Positions 9,395-18,465 are shown, counted from the first letter of the stretch. The stretch is 64,000 nucleotides of DNA from Deltaproteobacteria bacterium (GCA_016210055.1 JACQUZ010000049.1:1-64000); one strand, 5' to 3'. Translations and numbers: made by a program. Notes: a model not told the origin generated them from the letters alone.

Positions 9395-10510
9395 ATGGGC
9401 ACCGAGGCTGACCGCCGGTTCATGCGGCGCTGCTTGACGCTGGCGAGGCGAGCGCAGGGGCGGACATCTCCAAACCCCATGGTCGGTTGCGTCGTCGTGT
9501 CCCTGGACGGCCACGTGCTGGCTGAAGGCTGGCATCGCCGGGCGGGTGAGTCGCATGCGGAGCGAGTCGCCCTCGAGAAGCTCGGCGGAAAGGCCGTTGG
9601 AGCTTCGCTTTACGTGAACCTCGAACCGTGCGCTCACTTGTCCAAGCGCCGCACGAAGCCGTGCGCGCCGCTCGTCGCGGAATCGGGGATCAAGAGGCTC
9701 GTCTTTGGGATGCATGACCCATTTCCAGGCCACGGTGGTGGCCTCGATGCGATTCGCCTGGCAGGCGTTGACGTCGAGGGACCTGTCGAGGAGTCGGCGT
9801 GTCGTCGTCTCAACGAGGCGTTTGTCGTGTACGCGACCGAAAAGCGGGCTCACTTCACCCTGAAGGCAGCGATGACGCTCGACGGGCGGATCGCGACGGC
9901 GAGCGGTGAGTCCCGTTGGATTACAGGAGAGGTCGCGCGCGCCCACGGCCACCGCCTGCGCAACGCGGTGGACGCGATACTCGTGGGCATTGGCACCGTG
10001 TTCGCGGATGATCCGCTCCTCACGACGCGGGGGGTGCGGGGGGGGCGTGATCCGGTCCGGGTCGTTCTCGACGGAAAGCTGCGCCTACCCCTCGGCGCAG
10101 CGATTCTTAACTCGGGTTCCCCGGCGCGGACACTCGTGGCGACGCGAAAGGACGCGCCACTTCGGCGAGAACACGCACTCTTGGCGGCTGGAGTGGAGGT
10201 CCTCCGCCTCCCGTCGCGCGGCGGCATGGTGGATCTAGGCGAGCTTTCGCGCGAGCTCGCCCACCGTGACATCCTGTCCGTTCTTGTGGAAGGAGGGGCG
10301 GCTACCCATGCGTCCTTCCTCGAAGCAGGGCTCTGCGATCGCTTGCTCCTCTACATGGCTCCTCGGGCCATTGGTGGGGACAAGGCGCCTTCGTGGCTAG
10401 GTGGCCGCGGCGTCCTGCGACTCGACATGGCGCACGAGCTCTGCTTCGACACGCCGCCGCGGCGCCTTGGCCGTGACCTACTCTTCTCGGCAACACGGGT
10501 CCGATCCTGA
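9395..10510 (+). CDS. ribD: Bifunctional diaminohydroxyphosphoribosylaminopyrimidine deaminase / 5-amino-6-(5-phosphoribosylamino)uracil reductase
   Basis: 371 residues from ATG 9395; the frame extends upstream to 9353 but homology begins near FMRRCLTLARR. The deaminase domain (1-150) has the zinc ligands His54 (HAE), Cys79 (PCAH) and Cys90, with a two-residue longer loop between the cysteines than in E. coli. The reductase domain (about 155-371) has ESRWITGE and VEGGAATHASF. It carries out the second and third steps of riboflavin synthesis. It is the first rib gene of ribD-ribE-ribBA-ribH. No FMN riboswitch was seen upstream. Confidence 0.95.
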   Translation: MGTEADRRFMRRCLTLARRAQGRTSPNPMVGCVVVSLDGHVLAEGWHRRAGESHAERVALEKLGGKAVGASLYVNLEPCAHLSKRRTKPCAPLVAESGIKRLVFGMHDPFPGHGGGLDAIRLAGVDVEGPVEESACRRLNEAFVVYATEKRAHFTLKAAMTLDGRIATASGESRWITGEVARAHGHRLRNAVDAILVGIGTVFADDPLLTTRGVRGGRDPVRVVLDGKLRLPLGAAILNSGSPARTLVATRKDAPLRREHALLAAGVEVLRLPSRGGMVDLGELSRELAHRDILSVLVEGGAATHASFLEAGLCDRLLLYMAPRAIGGDKAPSWLGGRGVLRLDMAHELCFDTPPRRLGRDLLFSATRVRS

Positions 10511-10522
10511 TATATTTCGCGC

Positions 10523-11146
10523 GTGTTTACCGGGCTGGTGGAAGACATGGGACGCGTCGCACGCGCGGATCGACGTGGCGAAGCCACTCTTTACGAAATT
10601 ACGCCCCACGCTATCGACGCAGATGAGCTTTCGCTCGGCGATTCCATCGCGGTCGATGGCGTGTGCTTGACCGTCACCCTCAAGGAGCCGCGGCGATTTC
10701 AGGTCCTCGCCGGTCCAGAGACCCTCTCGCGCACCACGCTCGGGCAGGTGCGTCCTGGCATGATGGTCAACCTGGAGCGGGCATTGCGTCCGAGCGATAG
10801 ACTCGGGGGGCACATCGTTTCCGGACACGTGGATTCGGTGGGCGAGATTTGCGCGAAGCGGACGATCGGACCGGCGTTGGACATCCAAATTCGCGCGCAT
10901 CGCGATGTTCTGCGGTACGTGGTGGAAAAAGGGTCCATCGCCATCGACGGAATCAGCTTGACGGTGAACCGGGTCGACGATTATTCCTTCGCCGTTGCGC
11001 TGATCCCCCACACCCTGGAAAAAACGACCTTGGGAGGCAAGGGGCATGGGGCCAAGGTCAACCTCGAGGTCGACATCATTGGCAAGTACGTGGAAAAGCT
11101 CGTGAAGGAACAACTTGCCGGACGCATGGGAGGCGCTGTCCCGTGA
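10523..11146 (+). CDS. ribE: Riboflavin synthase, alpha chain
   Basis: 207 residues from a GTG at 10523 (MFTGLVEDMG). The two lumazine-binding barrels are visible, with VDGVCLTV / SGHVDSVG in the first half and IDGISLTVN in the second. It makes riboflavin from two molecules of dimethylribityllumazine supplied by RibH. The stop overlaps the likely GTG start of ribBA (GTGA at 11143-11146). Length matches the family. Confidence 0.95.
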   Translation: MFTGLVEDMGRVARADRRGEATLYEITPHAIDADELSLGDSIAVDGVCLTVTLKEPRRFQVLAGPETLSRTTLGQVRPGMMVNLERALRPSDRLGGHIVSGHVDSVGEICAKRTIGPALDIQIRAHRDVLRYVVEKGSIAIDGISLTVNRVDDYSFAVALIPHTLEKTTLGGKGHGAKVNLEVDIIGKYVEKLVKEQLAGRMGGAVP

Positions 11147-12486
11147 CAGAAGTCGTGAAGCAGGGGTCGACCATGGGTCTTGAGGCCAGGGCATCGTCAG
11201 AACCCGGCGACAGCGGGAACGCGCCCACCGAGCGCTTTCAGCGCGTCCTCCGCGCCATCGACGAGATTCGCCAAGGGCGCATGATCATCCTCGTGGACGA
11301 CGAGGATCGGGAAAATGAGGGCGACCTGTGCATGGCCGCCGAGAAGGTCACGCCCGAGGCCATCAACTTCATGGCCCGTCACGGGCGGGGCCTCATTTGC
11401 CTGACGCTCACCGAGGAGCGGACCCAAAGGCTTCAACTCCCCATGATGGTCAACGAAAACCGGGCTCCCATGGGCACCGCCTTCACGGTGTCGATTGAGG
11501 CGCGCCATGGTGTTTCTACCGGCATTTCGGCGCACGACCGGTCCATCACCATCAAGACCGCCGTGGCCAAGGAAGCCAGGCCGGAAGACCTGGTATCACC
11601 TGGTCACGTCTTCCCGCTGCGGGCCCGCCGTGGCGGAGTTCTGGTGCGCACTGGACAGACTGAGGGCTCGGTGGACCTCGCCCGCCTCGCGGGGCTGGAG
11701 CCTTCGGGCGTCATCTGCGAGATCATGAGGGACGATGGGCAGATGGCCCGCATGCCCGACCTGGAGAGGTTCGCCGAGCAGCATGGGCTCATGATCCTCA
11801 CGATTGCGGATCTCATCGACTATCGACTGCGATCAGAGCGGCTCGTGAGCCGGGTAGCCACGGGCCTCGTCCGACCGGCGATTCTCGGCGGCAGCGTGGA
11901 TTTCGTCGCCCACGTCTACGGCAGCGAGGTCGACCGGAACGAGTACCTCGCGCTGGTCTGCGGCGACGTGGCAGGGGCAGGGGAACAGGGCGCGCCGGTC
12001 CTGGTCCGGGTACAGTCCATGTGCCCGATTGGCGACGTGTTTGCCTCTCGCTCGTGTGACTGCGAGTGGCAGCTTCGCGAGGCGCTGCGTGCCATCGCGG
12101 CCGAGGGACGAGGCGTGTTCTTGTACGTGTACCCGCAGGGACGGACGTCCTTGGTCTCCTCTTTTCAAGCGCACGTCTTACATCGGGGTGAAGAACCGGA
12201 ACCAGGACAACGGGGGAGTGGTCACCAAGGTGCGCTCCGCGATTTTGGCCAGGGGGCTCAGGTGCTCGCGGACGTGGGCGTCAGGAAGATTCGCCTCCTT
12301 AGCAACAATCCGAAGAAGATCGCCGGAATCGGCGGCTTCGGCATCGAAGTGGTGGAGCGTGTCCCCATTGAAGCCACGGCGACCACCGAGAACCTGGGCT
12401 GGCTGCGCGAGCGGCGCGAGCGCGAGGGGTACCTCGTTTCCGTCGGAAATGCCCTGTCGGCGAGTCCGTCCAAGTCGGGAGAATAG
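11143..12486 (+). CDS. ribBA: 3,4-dihydroxy-2-butanone-4-phosphate synthase fused to a GTP cyclohydrolase II-like domain (RibBA/RibBX)
   Basis: 447 residues from GTG 11143 (overlapping ribE; ATG 11173 with AGGGG in front is the alternative start). The RibB half (about 30-235) has the intact metal/substrate motif [10 protein letters not shown] (52-61) and [12 protein letters not shown]. The RibA half (about 240-440) keeps the zinc cysteines Cys294, Cys305 and Cys307 with normal spacing. However, the catalytic loop that reads RQEGRNIGL in E. coli is YPQGRTSLV here (330-338), and the following block is unlike the canonical sequence. The GTP cyclohydrolase II half may therefore be altered or inactive, like proteins called RibBX. 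There is no frameshift: the alternative frames do not restore the motif. Confidence 0.9.
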   Translation: MTEVVKQGSTMGLEARASSEPGDSGNAPTERFQRVLRAIDEIRQGRMIILVDDEDRENEGDLCMAAEKVTPEAINFMARHGRGLICLTLTEERTQRLQLPMMVNENRAPMGTAFTVSIEARHGVSTGISAHDRSITIKTAVAKEARPEDLVSPGHVFPLRARRGGVLVRTGQTEGSVDLARLAGLEPSGVICEIMRDDGQMARMPDLERFAEQHGLMILTIADLIDYRLRSERLVSRVATGLVRPAILGGSVDFVAHVYGSEVDRNEYLALVCGDVAGAGEQGAPVLVRVQSMCPIGDVFASRSCDCEWQLREALRAIAAEGRGVFLYVYPQGRTSLVSSFQAHVLHRGEEPEPGQRGSGHQGALRDFGQGAQVLADVGVRKIRLLSNNPKKIAGIGGFGIEVVERVPIEATATTENLGWLRERREREGYLVSVGNALSASPSKSGE

Positions 12487-12488
12487 TC

Positions 12489-12968
12489 ATGGGCGCGAAG
12501 GTTATTGAAGGAAAGTTGGACGGCGCAGGCCTGCGCGTCGCCATTGTCGCGAGTCGATTCAACTCATTCATCGTGGATCGCCTCGTCGAAGGGGCCGTCG
12601 ACGGCCTGCGCCGCACGGGTTGCGATGAAAATGCGATTGCCGTGTACCGCGCGCCGGGCTCCTTTGAGATCCCCCAGGTGGCCAAGCGCGTGGCGGAGAG
12701 CGGGCAATTCGACGCGCTCATCTGCCTCGGGGCTGTCATTCGCGGAGCAACCCCCCATTTCGATTACGTCGCAGGAGAAACGGCCAAGGGGGTGGCGCAG
12801 GTGGCGATGCAAAGTCGTGTCCCCGTGTCTTTCGGCGTGCTCACTACTGATACCGTCGAGCAGGCCATCGAGCGCGCCGGGACCAAGGCCGGGAACAAGG
12901 GGTTCGACGCCGCCCTCACGGTCGTTGAGATGGCGAGCCTTTATCGCGTGATGGAACATGACAGGTAG
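12489..12968 (+). CDS. ribH: 6,7-dimethyl-8-ribityllumazine synthase
   Basis: 159 residues with the family blocks [38 protein letters not shown] (with the catalytic His) and [11 protein letters not shown]. It condenses the RibD product with dihydroxybutanone phosphate from RibB and typically forms icosahedral shells. It starts two bases after ribBA and overlaps nusB by 11 bases. Confidence 0.96.
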   Translation: MGAKVIEGKLDGAGLRVAIVASRFNSFIVDRLVEGAVDGLRRTGCDENAIAVYRAPGSFEIPQVAKRVAESGQFDALICLGAVIRGATPHFDYVAGETAKGVAQVAMQSRVPVSFGVLTTDTVEQAIERAGTKAGNKGFDAALTVVEMASLYRVMEHDR

Positions 12969-13431
12969 CTTTGGGACTCGGCGCCGGGCGCGGGAGTGCG
13001 CGCTGCAGGTGCTCTATTCTCTCGACGTAGGCGGGACGCTCGTCCCGGGCGTCTCCGCACCCGAACCCCCTGGGCACGAGGTCGAGCAAGCGCTGGCCAA
13101 TTTCTGGCGCGGCTTCCAGGGGGATGGCGAGCGGGACGCATCGGTCGTGAGCTTTGCCGAGGCGCTCGTCCGGGGGACCGTCGAAAACATTAAAGAAATC
13201 GACAGGTTCGTGCAGAACGTCTCTCGGAACTGGCGGATGGAACGCATGGCCCGAGTGGACCGAAACATCCTCCGCCTGGCTACCTACGAATTGCTCCATG
13301 TCCCGGAAGTCCCGGCAAAGGTAGTTATCAACGAGGCCATCGAAGTGGCCAAGCGGTTCGGTGCGTCCGAGTCGCCTTCATTTATCAACGGAATTCTCGA
13401 CCGGATATCGCAGGAAGTCGTGCGGCCATGA
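12958..13431 (+). CDS. nusB: Transcription antitermination factor NusB
   Basis: 157 residues of all-helical NusB type: [16 protein letters not shown] at the N-terminus, [12 protein letters not shown] and [20 protein letters not shown] in the middle, [13 protein letters not shown] and FINGILDRI at the end. It binds boxA RNA with NusE (S10) in rRNA antitermination. It overlaps ribH by 11 bases, the very common ribH-nusB pairing, and overlaps the next gene by 4 bases. Confidence 0.95.
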   Translation: MTGSFGTRRRARECALQVLYSLDVGGTLVPGVSAPEPPGHEVEQALANFWRGFQGDGERDASVVSFAEALVRGTVENIKEIDRFVQNVSRNWRMERMARVDRNILRLATYELLHVPEVPAKVVINEAIEVAKRFGASESPSFINGILDRISQEVVRP

Positions 13432-13946
13432 GCATCCATTTCCTCGCGCCGGACCTATCGCGATGGGACCAGGTTTCGGCGGATGCCCTTGCGCTGAGTT
13501 TTTTTGCCGATGAGCGTCCTCTGCGGGGAGCTGCAGGCCTGGCGGATTGGCGACTGTGCGCGCGTATTTCACGACTCCTCCGCGCTGGGAAGCTTTCCGG
13601 ACGTGAGGGTGAGACCCTTCTCCTTCCTCCGGCTGGTCAAAGACTGTCGTTTTCGCGCGTGGTGCTTTTTGGGATGGGGGACTCGCGCCAATGGAGTGAG
13701 CAGCGATTTCGCGCGGGAGTGCAGAGGATCCGTGACGTGTTGCACCGAGCCCGCGTGTCTCGCTTTGCCTTGCAGCTCCCTGGACGAGCCACGGGCCTCA
13801 TGACCCCGCGTCGCGCGCTCGAGATTTGGCTGGAAGGGTGCGACCCTTTCGACCTGAACGGCAACAAGGACGACGTCATCTTCATCGAAACCCCCTCCGG
13901 GCAAAAGGAAATGGCCGAGCTGGTGAGGGTGCGGCCCGGCATGTAA
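13428..13946 (+). CDS. Stand-alone leucyl aminopeptidase (M17) N-terminal-type domain protein
   Basis: 172 residues, overlapping nusB by 4 bases. The sequence resembles the N-terminal domain of M17 leucyl aminopeptidases (segments ALSFFADERPLRGAAGLADW, RVVLFGMGD and a final acidic strand). There is no catalytic metallopeptidase domain: the gene ends after this domain. Such N-domains have a macro-domain-like fold and may bind ligand or partner protein. The function is unknown; recognition is from pattern only. It appears to be the last gene of the riboflavin/NusB run, since a new promoter follows. Confidence 0.6.
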   Translation: MSIHFLAPDLSRWDQVSADALALSFFADERPLRGAAGLADWRLCARISRLLRAGKLSGREGETLLLPPAGQRLSFSRVVLFGMGDSRQWSEQRFRAGVQRIRDVLHRARVSRFALQLPGRATGLMTPRRALEIWLEGCDPFDLNGNKDDVIFIETPSGQKEMAELVRVRPGM

Positions 13947-13984
13947 GCATCTACGACGGCTTGGGTCTCGCGTGAAAAGCGAGC

Positions 13985-14011
13985 TTGGGACGCTCCTGAT
14001 CCTGATATAAT
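13985..14011 (+). promoter_or_regulatory. Probable promoter of the chemosensory operon
   Basis: TTGGGA (13985-13990), a 15-bp spacer and a perfect TATAAT (14006-14011) lie in the 86-base gap before the first receiver gene. The -35 matches 4 of 6 and the spacer is short. The predicted transcript start near 14018 leaves a 15-base leader holding the GAGGAG ribosome site before GTG 14033. Confidence 0.5.
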
Positions 14012-14032
14012 CGGTGGCGAGAGGAGTCCCTT

Positions 14033-14425
14033 GTGTCCCATCGCGTGCTGCTAGTGGATGACTCACCCACGATGCGGTCCTTCGTGGCCACTACCCTCGA
14101 GGCGGACGGGTATGACGTGACCCAGGTCCAGGGCGGCTTTCAAGCGCTCAAGGTTCTACCGAATGGGCACTTCGATCTCGTCATCACCGACATCAACATG
14201 CCAGACATCAACGGGCTTGAGCTCATCAAGTTCCTCCGATCCAATCCGGCGTATCAAAACACGCCGGTCTTCATCATCTCGACCGAAGGACGGGAGCGTG
14301 ATCGGGACCGCGGGCTGGGGCTTGGCGCCAACGCGTACCTGGTCAAGCCGTTCAAGCCAGAGCAGCTCTTGGCCGTGGTTCGGAATTGCCTTGGTGGCAG
14401 CGGCGGTTCGGAGCCCGGCAAATGA
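14033..14425 (+). CDS. CheY-like single-domain response regulator
   Basis: 130 residues from GTG 14033 with GAGAGGAG in front. It is a complete receiver: acidic pair Asp9-Asp10, phosphoacceptor Asp53 (VITDINMPDING), Ser83 and Lys105 (LVKPF). There is no output domain. It sits first in the chemosensory operon and overlaps cheA (ATGA), so it is the most likely direct phosphoryl target of this CheA. The output (motor, pilus or other) cannot be told from sequence. Confidence 0.9.
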   Translation: MSHRVLLVDDSPTMRSFVATTLEADGYDVTQVQGGFQALKVLPNGHFDLVITDINMPDINGLELIKFLRSNPAYQNTPVFIISTEGRERDRDRGLGLGANAYLVKPFKPEQLLAVVRNCLGGSGGSEPGK

Positions 14426-16644
14426 GCGAGCGCCAGTCGGATAAGGCACTGCAGGAGTTCTTGTCAGAGGCGCAGGAGATCATCGAGTCGCTGAACCGTG
14501 ATCTGCTCGCTCTGGACGAGCAGCGCGCGGCCGGGAAGTACGACCCAGAAATCGTCAACGACGCATTTCGCGCGGTGCACTCTCTAAAAGGGCTGTCCGG
14601 GTTGTTCGGCATCACGCCGATGACCAACCTGTCCCATACCTTGGAGACCTTGCTCGATTCGCTGCGTCTCGGGCGCGTCGCCGTGACGCCGCAGATCCTC
14701 GACCTCCTCTTCGAGACCGTGGAGATCTACGGCCAGCTCATCGCCGACACGTCCGCAGGCAGACAGCCGGACATGGGTCGCGTGGAGGACTACCTCTCTA
14801 GGCTGGACAAGGCCGCGAGCGCGAAGCCAGGGAGCGAGGCCGGGCAGAGCACGGCGGAGTACGACCTGGATCCAGGGATACTCTCGGTGCTCACCGAGTA
14901 CGAGGAGCATCGGCTCCGTCAGAACATCCAGGCTGGACGCACGCTTTTTCGCATCCACGTGGCGTTCGACCTGATGACCATCGATAAGGGCCTCGAGGAT
15001 CTCAAGGTCCGCCTTAAACCCGTCGGCGAGGTCATCACATACCTGCCGAGCTCCGAGTCGGCCGACGACAACAAGATCGACCTGGACGTCCTGGTCGGGA
15101 GCGATCTTGCCGCGGCAGCGATTCAAGACGTGATCGCGGGGATCGACGTCACGGTCACTCCGGTGGCCCGAAAAGAGGTCGCACAGGCGGCTTCGGACAA
15201 GGGCGGACCGCAAGTCGGCACGCGTGCGGTGGCGCCCCCGGCGATCACTCCCTCTGTGATTTCCGCCGCACCCGTGGCAGTGCCTGTTCCGATCGTGCCC
15301 GAGCCCCAGGCGCCGTCCGACGCACGGGCACCCCTCGGCGGCGCAAGTCGGGCCGAGGTCGTAAGGCCCCATGCCCATGCTGGTGACGAGCAACCCCACG
15401 GCGATGAGGAGGAACGACCGTCGTCACTCAAGTCGGTGAGCCAGACGGTACGTGTAGACATTCGCAAGCTCGATTACCTCATGAACATCGTCGGCGAGCT
15501 CGCCCTGGCCCGGGCGGGTATCGTGACCGTGCTCGAGGAACTGCGTCAGCAGAGGGACATGTCCGACCTGGCGCGCAACCTGTATCGAGAGAGCCGGGCG
15601 CTCGAGAGAAAACTGAATGAGCTGCAGAGCGGGATTCTCGAGGTGCGCATGGTGCCGCTCGGGCAGATCTTCGACAAGCTGTCCCGCGTCGTGCGCAAGA
15701 TCTCGCGGGAATCGGGAAAGGACATCCGGTTCCAGATCAGCGGGGCCGACACCGAGCTCGACAAGCTGATTGTCGAGGAGCTCTCCGACCCGCTCATGCA
15801 CATCATCCGCAACTCGATCGATCACGGTATCGAGGAGGTGGACGCAAGGCGCAGGGCCGGCAAGCCCGACCACGGGACTATCTCGGTCTCTGCGCACCAA
15901 AAAGGGAACCATGTCGTCATCGACGTCGTGGACGACGGGGGCGGGTTCGACGAGGAGAGAATCCTCGAGACCGCCCTGCGCAAGAAGCTCATCGACACTG
16001 CGGCGGCCGCCGAGATCACAAGGCGCGACCTGTTCAACCTCGTGTTCCTGCCTGGGTTCTCCACCAAGGAGCAGGCCACGGAGCTCTCCGGCCGCGGAGT
16101 CGGGATGGACGTCGTGAAAACGAACATCGCCAAGCTCTCGGGCATCATCGACCTGAACTCGTCACGGGGGAAGGGGACGCAGATTTCCATCACCCTGCCC
16201 ATCACGCTGGCGATCATCCAGGCCTTGGTGATCCGCGTGGTTGGGCGCACGTATGCGGTCCCACTCAACAGCGTGCTCGAGAGCCTGACCGTCACACCGA
16301 GTGACATCCGCACGATCGAGGGGCGAGAGGTCATCACGGTGCGAGGGCAGACGCTTGCCCTCCTGCGCTTGGAGAACGTATTTTGCCTGGGACGGGATGC
16401 CGACTCGCCCCAGGATCGGACCTACGTCGTGGTGGTTGGACTGGCCCAGCACCGCCTTGGGTTGGTGGTGGATGAGCTGACGGGTCAGCAGGACATCGTC
16501 ATCAAGAGCCTGGGCAAGGCGCTCGCGCAGATTCCCGGGATCGCGGGAGCCACGGAGCTCGGAGGCCAGCAAACGGTGCTCGTGATCGACGTGGCCGCGC
16601 TCGTCGAAGAGACATTGCGCGTTGGCGTGTCGGAGGCGGCCTGA
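14422..16644 (+). CDS. cheA: Chemotaxis-type histidine kinase CheA
   Basis: 740 residues from ATG 14422, overlapping the receiver gene. Domains in order: HPt with His53 in AVHSLKG; a weakly conserved middle domain (about 145-255); a Pro/Ala/His-rich linker (about 260-340); dimerisation helices (about 345-410); HATPase with HIIRNSIDHG, VDDGGGF and GRGVGMD; and a C-terminal CheW-like domain (about 605-740). All catalytic parts look intact. It autophosphorylates and passes the phosphate to CheY/CheB-type receivers in a receptor-CheW array. No receptor gene is present in the window. Confidence 0.96.
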   Translation: MSERQSDKALQEFLSEAQEIIESLNRDLLALDEQRAAGKYDPEIVNDAFRAVHSLKGLSGLFGITPMTNLSHTLETLLDSLRLGRVAVTPQILDLLFETVEIYGQLIADTSAGRQPDMGRVEDYLSRLDKAASAKPGSEAGQSTAEYDLDPGILSVLTEYEEHRLRQNIQAGRTLFRIHVAFDLMTIDKGLEDLKVRLKPVGEVITYLPSSESADDNKIDLDVLVGSDLAAAAIQDVIAGIDVTVTPVARKEVAQAASDKGGPQVGTRAVAPPAITPSVISAAPVAVPVPIVPEPQAPSDARAPLGGASRAEVVRPHAHAGDEQPHGDEEERPSSLKSVSQTVRVDIRKLDYLMNIVGELALARAGIVTVLEELRQQRDMSDLARNLYRESRALERKLNELQSGILEVRMVPLGQIFDKLSRVVRKISRESGKDIRFQISGADTELDKLIVEELSDPLMHIIRNSIDHGIEEVDARRRAGKPDHGTISVSAHQKGNHVVIDVVDDGGGFDEERILETALRKKLIDTAAAAEITRRDLFNLVFLPGFSTKEQATELSGRGVGMDVVKTNIAKLSGIIDLNSSRGKGTQISITLPITLAIIQALVIRVVGRTYAVPLNSVLESLTVTPSDIRTIEGREVITVRGQTLALLRLENVFCLGRDADSPQDRTYVVVVGLAQHRLGLVVDELTGQQDIVIKSLGKALAQIPGIAGATELGGQQTVLVIDVAALVEETLRVGVSEAA

Positions 16645-17174
16645 TGCCGTCGCGGGTGAGCTCGGGCATCATGCAGCTCGCAACCGACGAGACGTACCAC
16701 CACGGCTACGCTCGTCGGGATCGGGCGGCCGAGTATCAGCGCGAGGTGCTCGCCTTCCAGCTCGCACGAGAGGAGTACGCCCTCGATATCCTGCGCATCC
16801 GCGAGATCCTGAAGATGCGTTCCATCACCGACGTGCCCAGGGCTCCGACGTTTGTCCTGGGGATTGTGGCCCTTCGCGGGCAGGTCATCCCGGTCATCAA
16901 CTTGCGCTTGCGGCTCAGGATGCCCAGTACACCCGTCGGCAAGGACACCCGGATCTTGATCGTGACCCGAGACGGCGAGCAGTTCGGCCTCATCGTCGAT
17001 GCGGTCAACCAGGTGGTGCGCATGCGGGACGAGGAGATCGAGCCTCCTCCCCCGATGATTGGGGGCGTCGAGTCGGAATTCGTCTCTGGTATCGGCCGTC
17101 CGCGCGCTGACCGACTGCTCATTCTGCTCAACCTGGACGCGGTCGTGAACTTCTCCGTCGGAGGTCGCAAGTGA
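16644..17174 (+). CDS. cheW: CheW adaptor protein (first copy)
   Basis: 176 residues. It starts within the cheA stop (TGATG) and has a 30-residue N-terminal extension before the CheW fold, with LAREEYALDILRIREILK, VALRGQVIPVINLR and GLIVDAVNQVV. CheW couples receptors to CheA. It is followed immediately by a second, diverged cheW; two different adaptors beside one kinase suggest distinct receptor partners or array contacts (inference). Confidence 0.93.
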   Translation: MPSRVSSGIMQLATDETYHHGYARRDRAAEYQREVLAFQLAREEYALDILRIREILKMRSITDVPRAPTFVLGIVALRGQVIPVINLRLRLRMPSTPVGKDTRILIVTRDGEQFGLIVDAVNQVVRMRDEEIEPPPPMIGGVESEFVSGIGRPRADRLLILLNLDAVVNFSVGGRK

Positions 17175-17740
17175 TCAAGGCGAGCGTCGCGACTTCGGAC
17201 GACCAGGAGCTAGTCCAGCTCGCCACCCTCACGCTCGGCGGCGAGGAGTACGCGCTCGACATCATGCGCATCAAGGAGATCATCAATCCCCTGCGCATCA
17301 CGCCGGTGCCCAAGGCGCCACCCTTCATCGAGGGGGTCATCGAGCTGCGCGGCGCCATCATTCCCGTGGTGGACATGAGAAAGCGCTTTGACATGCCGGC
17401 GACGCCGGCCGTGCGCGCCACCAAGTACGTCGTTATTTCCCTCGAAGGCAGGATCTTGGGCCTCGTGGTGGACGGCGTGCGCGAGGTTCTCCGGATCACC
17501 CGTGGGGACCTCCGCCCGGCTCCCACGCTCGTGACCGGGGAAGCGGCCAAGTACTTCAGCGGCGTGTGCCACCACGGCGGACGCATCATGATGATCCTGG
17601 ACATCGACCACATCCTTTCGTCGCAGGAGCGCATTACCTTGACGGCCATGTCTTCCATGCCTGCTCCCAGCTCTCCTGCCAGGTCCGGTGGGCAGGCCGG
17701 GCAAGTTGGGCAAGTTGGGCAAGTTGGGAGCGACGGATGA
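17171..17740 (+). CDS. cheW: CheW adaptor protein (second copy)
   Basis: 189 residues from GTG 17171 (overlapping the first cheW). The CheW fold is complete (LGGEEYALDIMRIKEII, VIELRGAIIPVVDMRKRF, GLVVDGVREVLRI). The last about 25 residues are a low-complexity Ser/Pro/Gly tail ending in GQVGQVGQVG, encoded by three perfect 9-bp tandem repeats. The tail is not part of the fold. It overlaps the following receiver gene by 4 bases. Confidence 0.93.
   Translation: MIKASVATSDDQELVQLATLTLGGEEYALDIMRIKEIINPLRITPVPKAPPFIEGVIELRGAIIPVVDMRKRFDMPATPAVRATKYVVISLEGRILGLVVDGVREVLRITRGDLRPAPTLVTGEAAKYFSGVCHHGGRIMMILDIDHILSSQERITLTAMSSMPAPSSPARSGGQAGQVGQVGQVGSDG
17699..17725. repeat. 9-bp in-frame tandem repeat (GGGCAAGTT x3)
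   Basis: Three perfect copies of GGGCAAGTT at the 3' end of the second cheW, adding Gly-Gln-Val units to the C-terminal tail. A degenerate unit (GGGCAGGCC) precedes them. Copy-number change would keep the frame and only alter tail length. Confidence 0.85.
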
Positions 17741-18465
17741 CGCGTCGAGTCGTGGTGGCCCACGAGGCTGACGCCATTCGAAACGCTGCACTCCGTGCCC
17801 TGAGAGAGGCGGGGCTCGAGGCGGTCGGCGTCGCCGACGGCGAAAGCGCGCGCGTCCTGGCTGTGAGTCCACCACATCCGGCGGCCATGGTGCTGGATGT
17901 CGGCCTGCCAGGTGTATTGGGCTACGAGATATGCGAGGAGATCCAGGAGCGGAAGATCCCCACGCGGGTGGTCCTCGTGGCGTCCGTTTACTCGCGGACG
18001 GCCTACAAGCGAGCGCCCACGACTCTTTACGGCGCCGATGATTACGTTGAGCAGCACCATGTTCCCAACCAGCTCGTCCCCAAGCTCCTGCGCCTCCTGC
18101 CAGACGCAAGTGGCGTCCACCTGCCCCGGGCGCTTCCACCTTCCGAGGGCGAGGAAGAGGCGCGCCGCATCCAGGAGGCCGGGGAGGGGAGGCTCGCATT
18201 TCAGTACCAAACCCAGGCAGAGGCGTTCGAGCGCGCTCAGCGGTTGGCCCGCATCATCGTGGCGGACATCCTTCTCTATAATGGAAGCTCCGCCCAAGGT
18301 GGTATCGACGAGGACCACCTGGATCGCCGCTTGAGCGAGGACCTGGACGCAGGTCGGGCGCTTTTTTCCCTGCGCGTTCCGCGGGAAATCGCGAGCATGG
18401 AGGATTTCATCGGCCAGGCCGTTGCCGAGCTCGGCGCGCGGCGACGGGGCGAGGGGAGCCTGTGA
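17737..18465 (+). CDS. Degenerate receiver-domain protein with conserved C-terminal helical domain
   Basis: 242 residues from ATG 17737, overlapping cheW. The N-terminal receiver (1-120) keeps Asp54 (MVLDVGLPG) and GADDY. The acidic pair is His9-Glu10 instead of Asp-Asp, and the invariant Lys is replaced by Gln106, so normal phosphorylation switching is doubtful. After a linker, residues about 170-242 form a helical domain with ARIIVADILLYN and EDLDAGRALFSLRVP, a type I associate with delta-proteobacterial regulators. It overlaps the HEAT-repeat gene (GTGA), suggesting a joint role. Confidence 0.8.
   Translation: MTRRVVVAHEADAIRNAALRALREAGLEAVGVADGESARVLAVSPPHPAAMVLDVGLPGVLGYEICEEIQERKIPTRVVLVASVYSRTAYKRAPTTLYGADDYVEQHHVPNQLVPKLLRLLPDASGVHLPRALPPSEGEEEARRIQEAGEGRLAFQYQTQAEAFERAQRLARIIVADILLYNGSSAQGGIDEDHLDRRLSEDLDAGRALFSLRVPREIASMEDFIGQAVAELGARRRGEGSL

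Noticed and set aside
12100..12250. Frameshift in the RibA half of ribBA
   Set aside because: The other frames do not encode the missing EGRxIGL motif, and the reading frame continues into clear RibA sequence ([11 protein letters not shown]), so it is divergence rather than a sequencing error.
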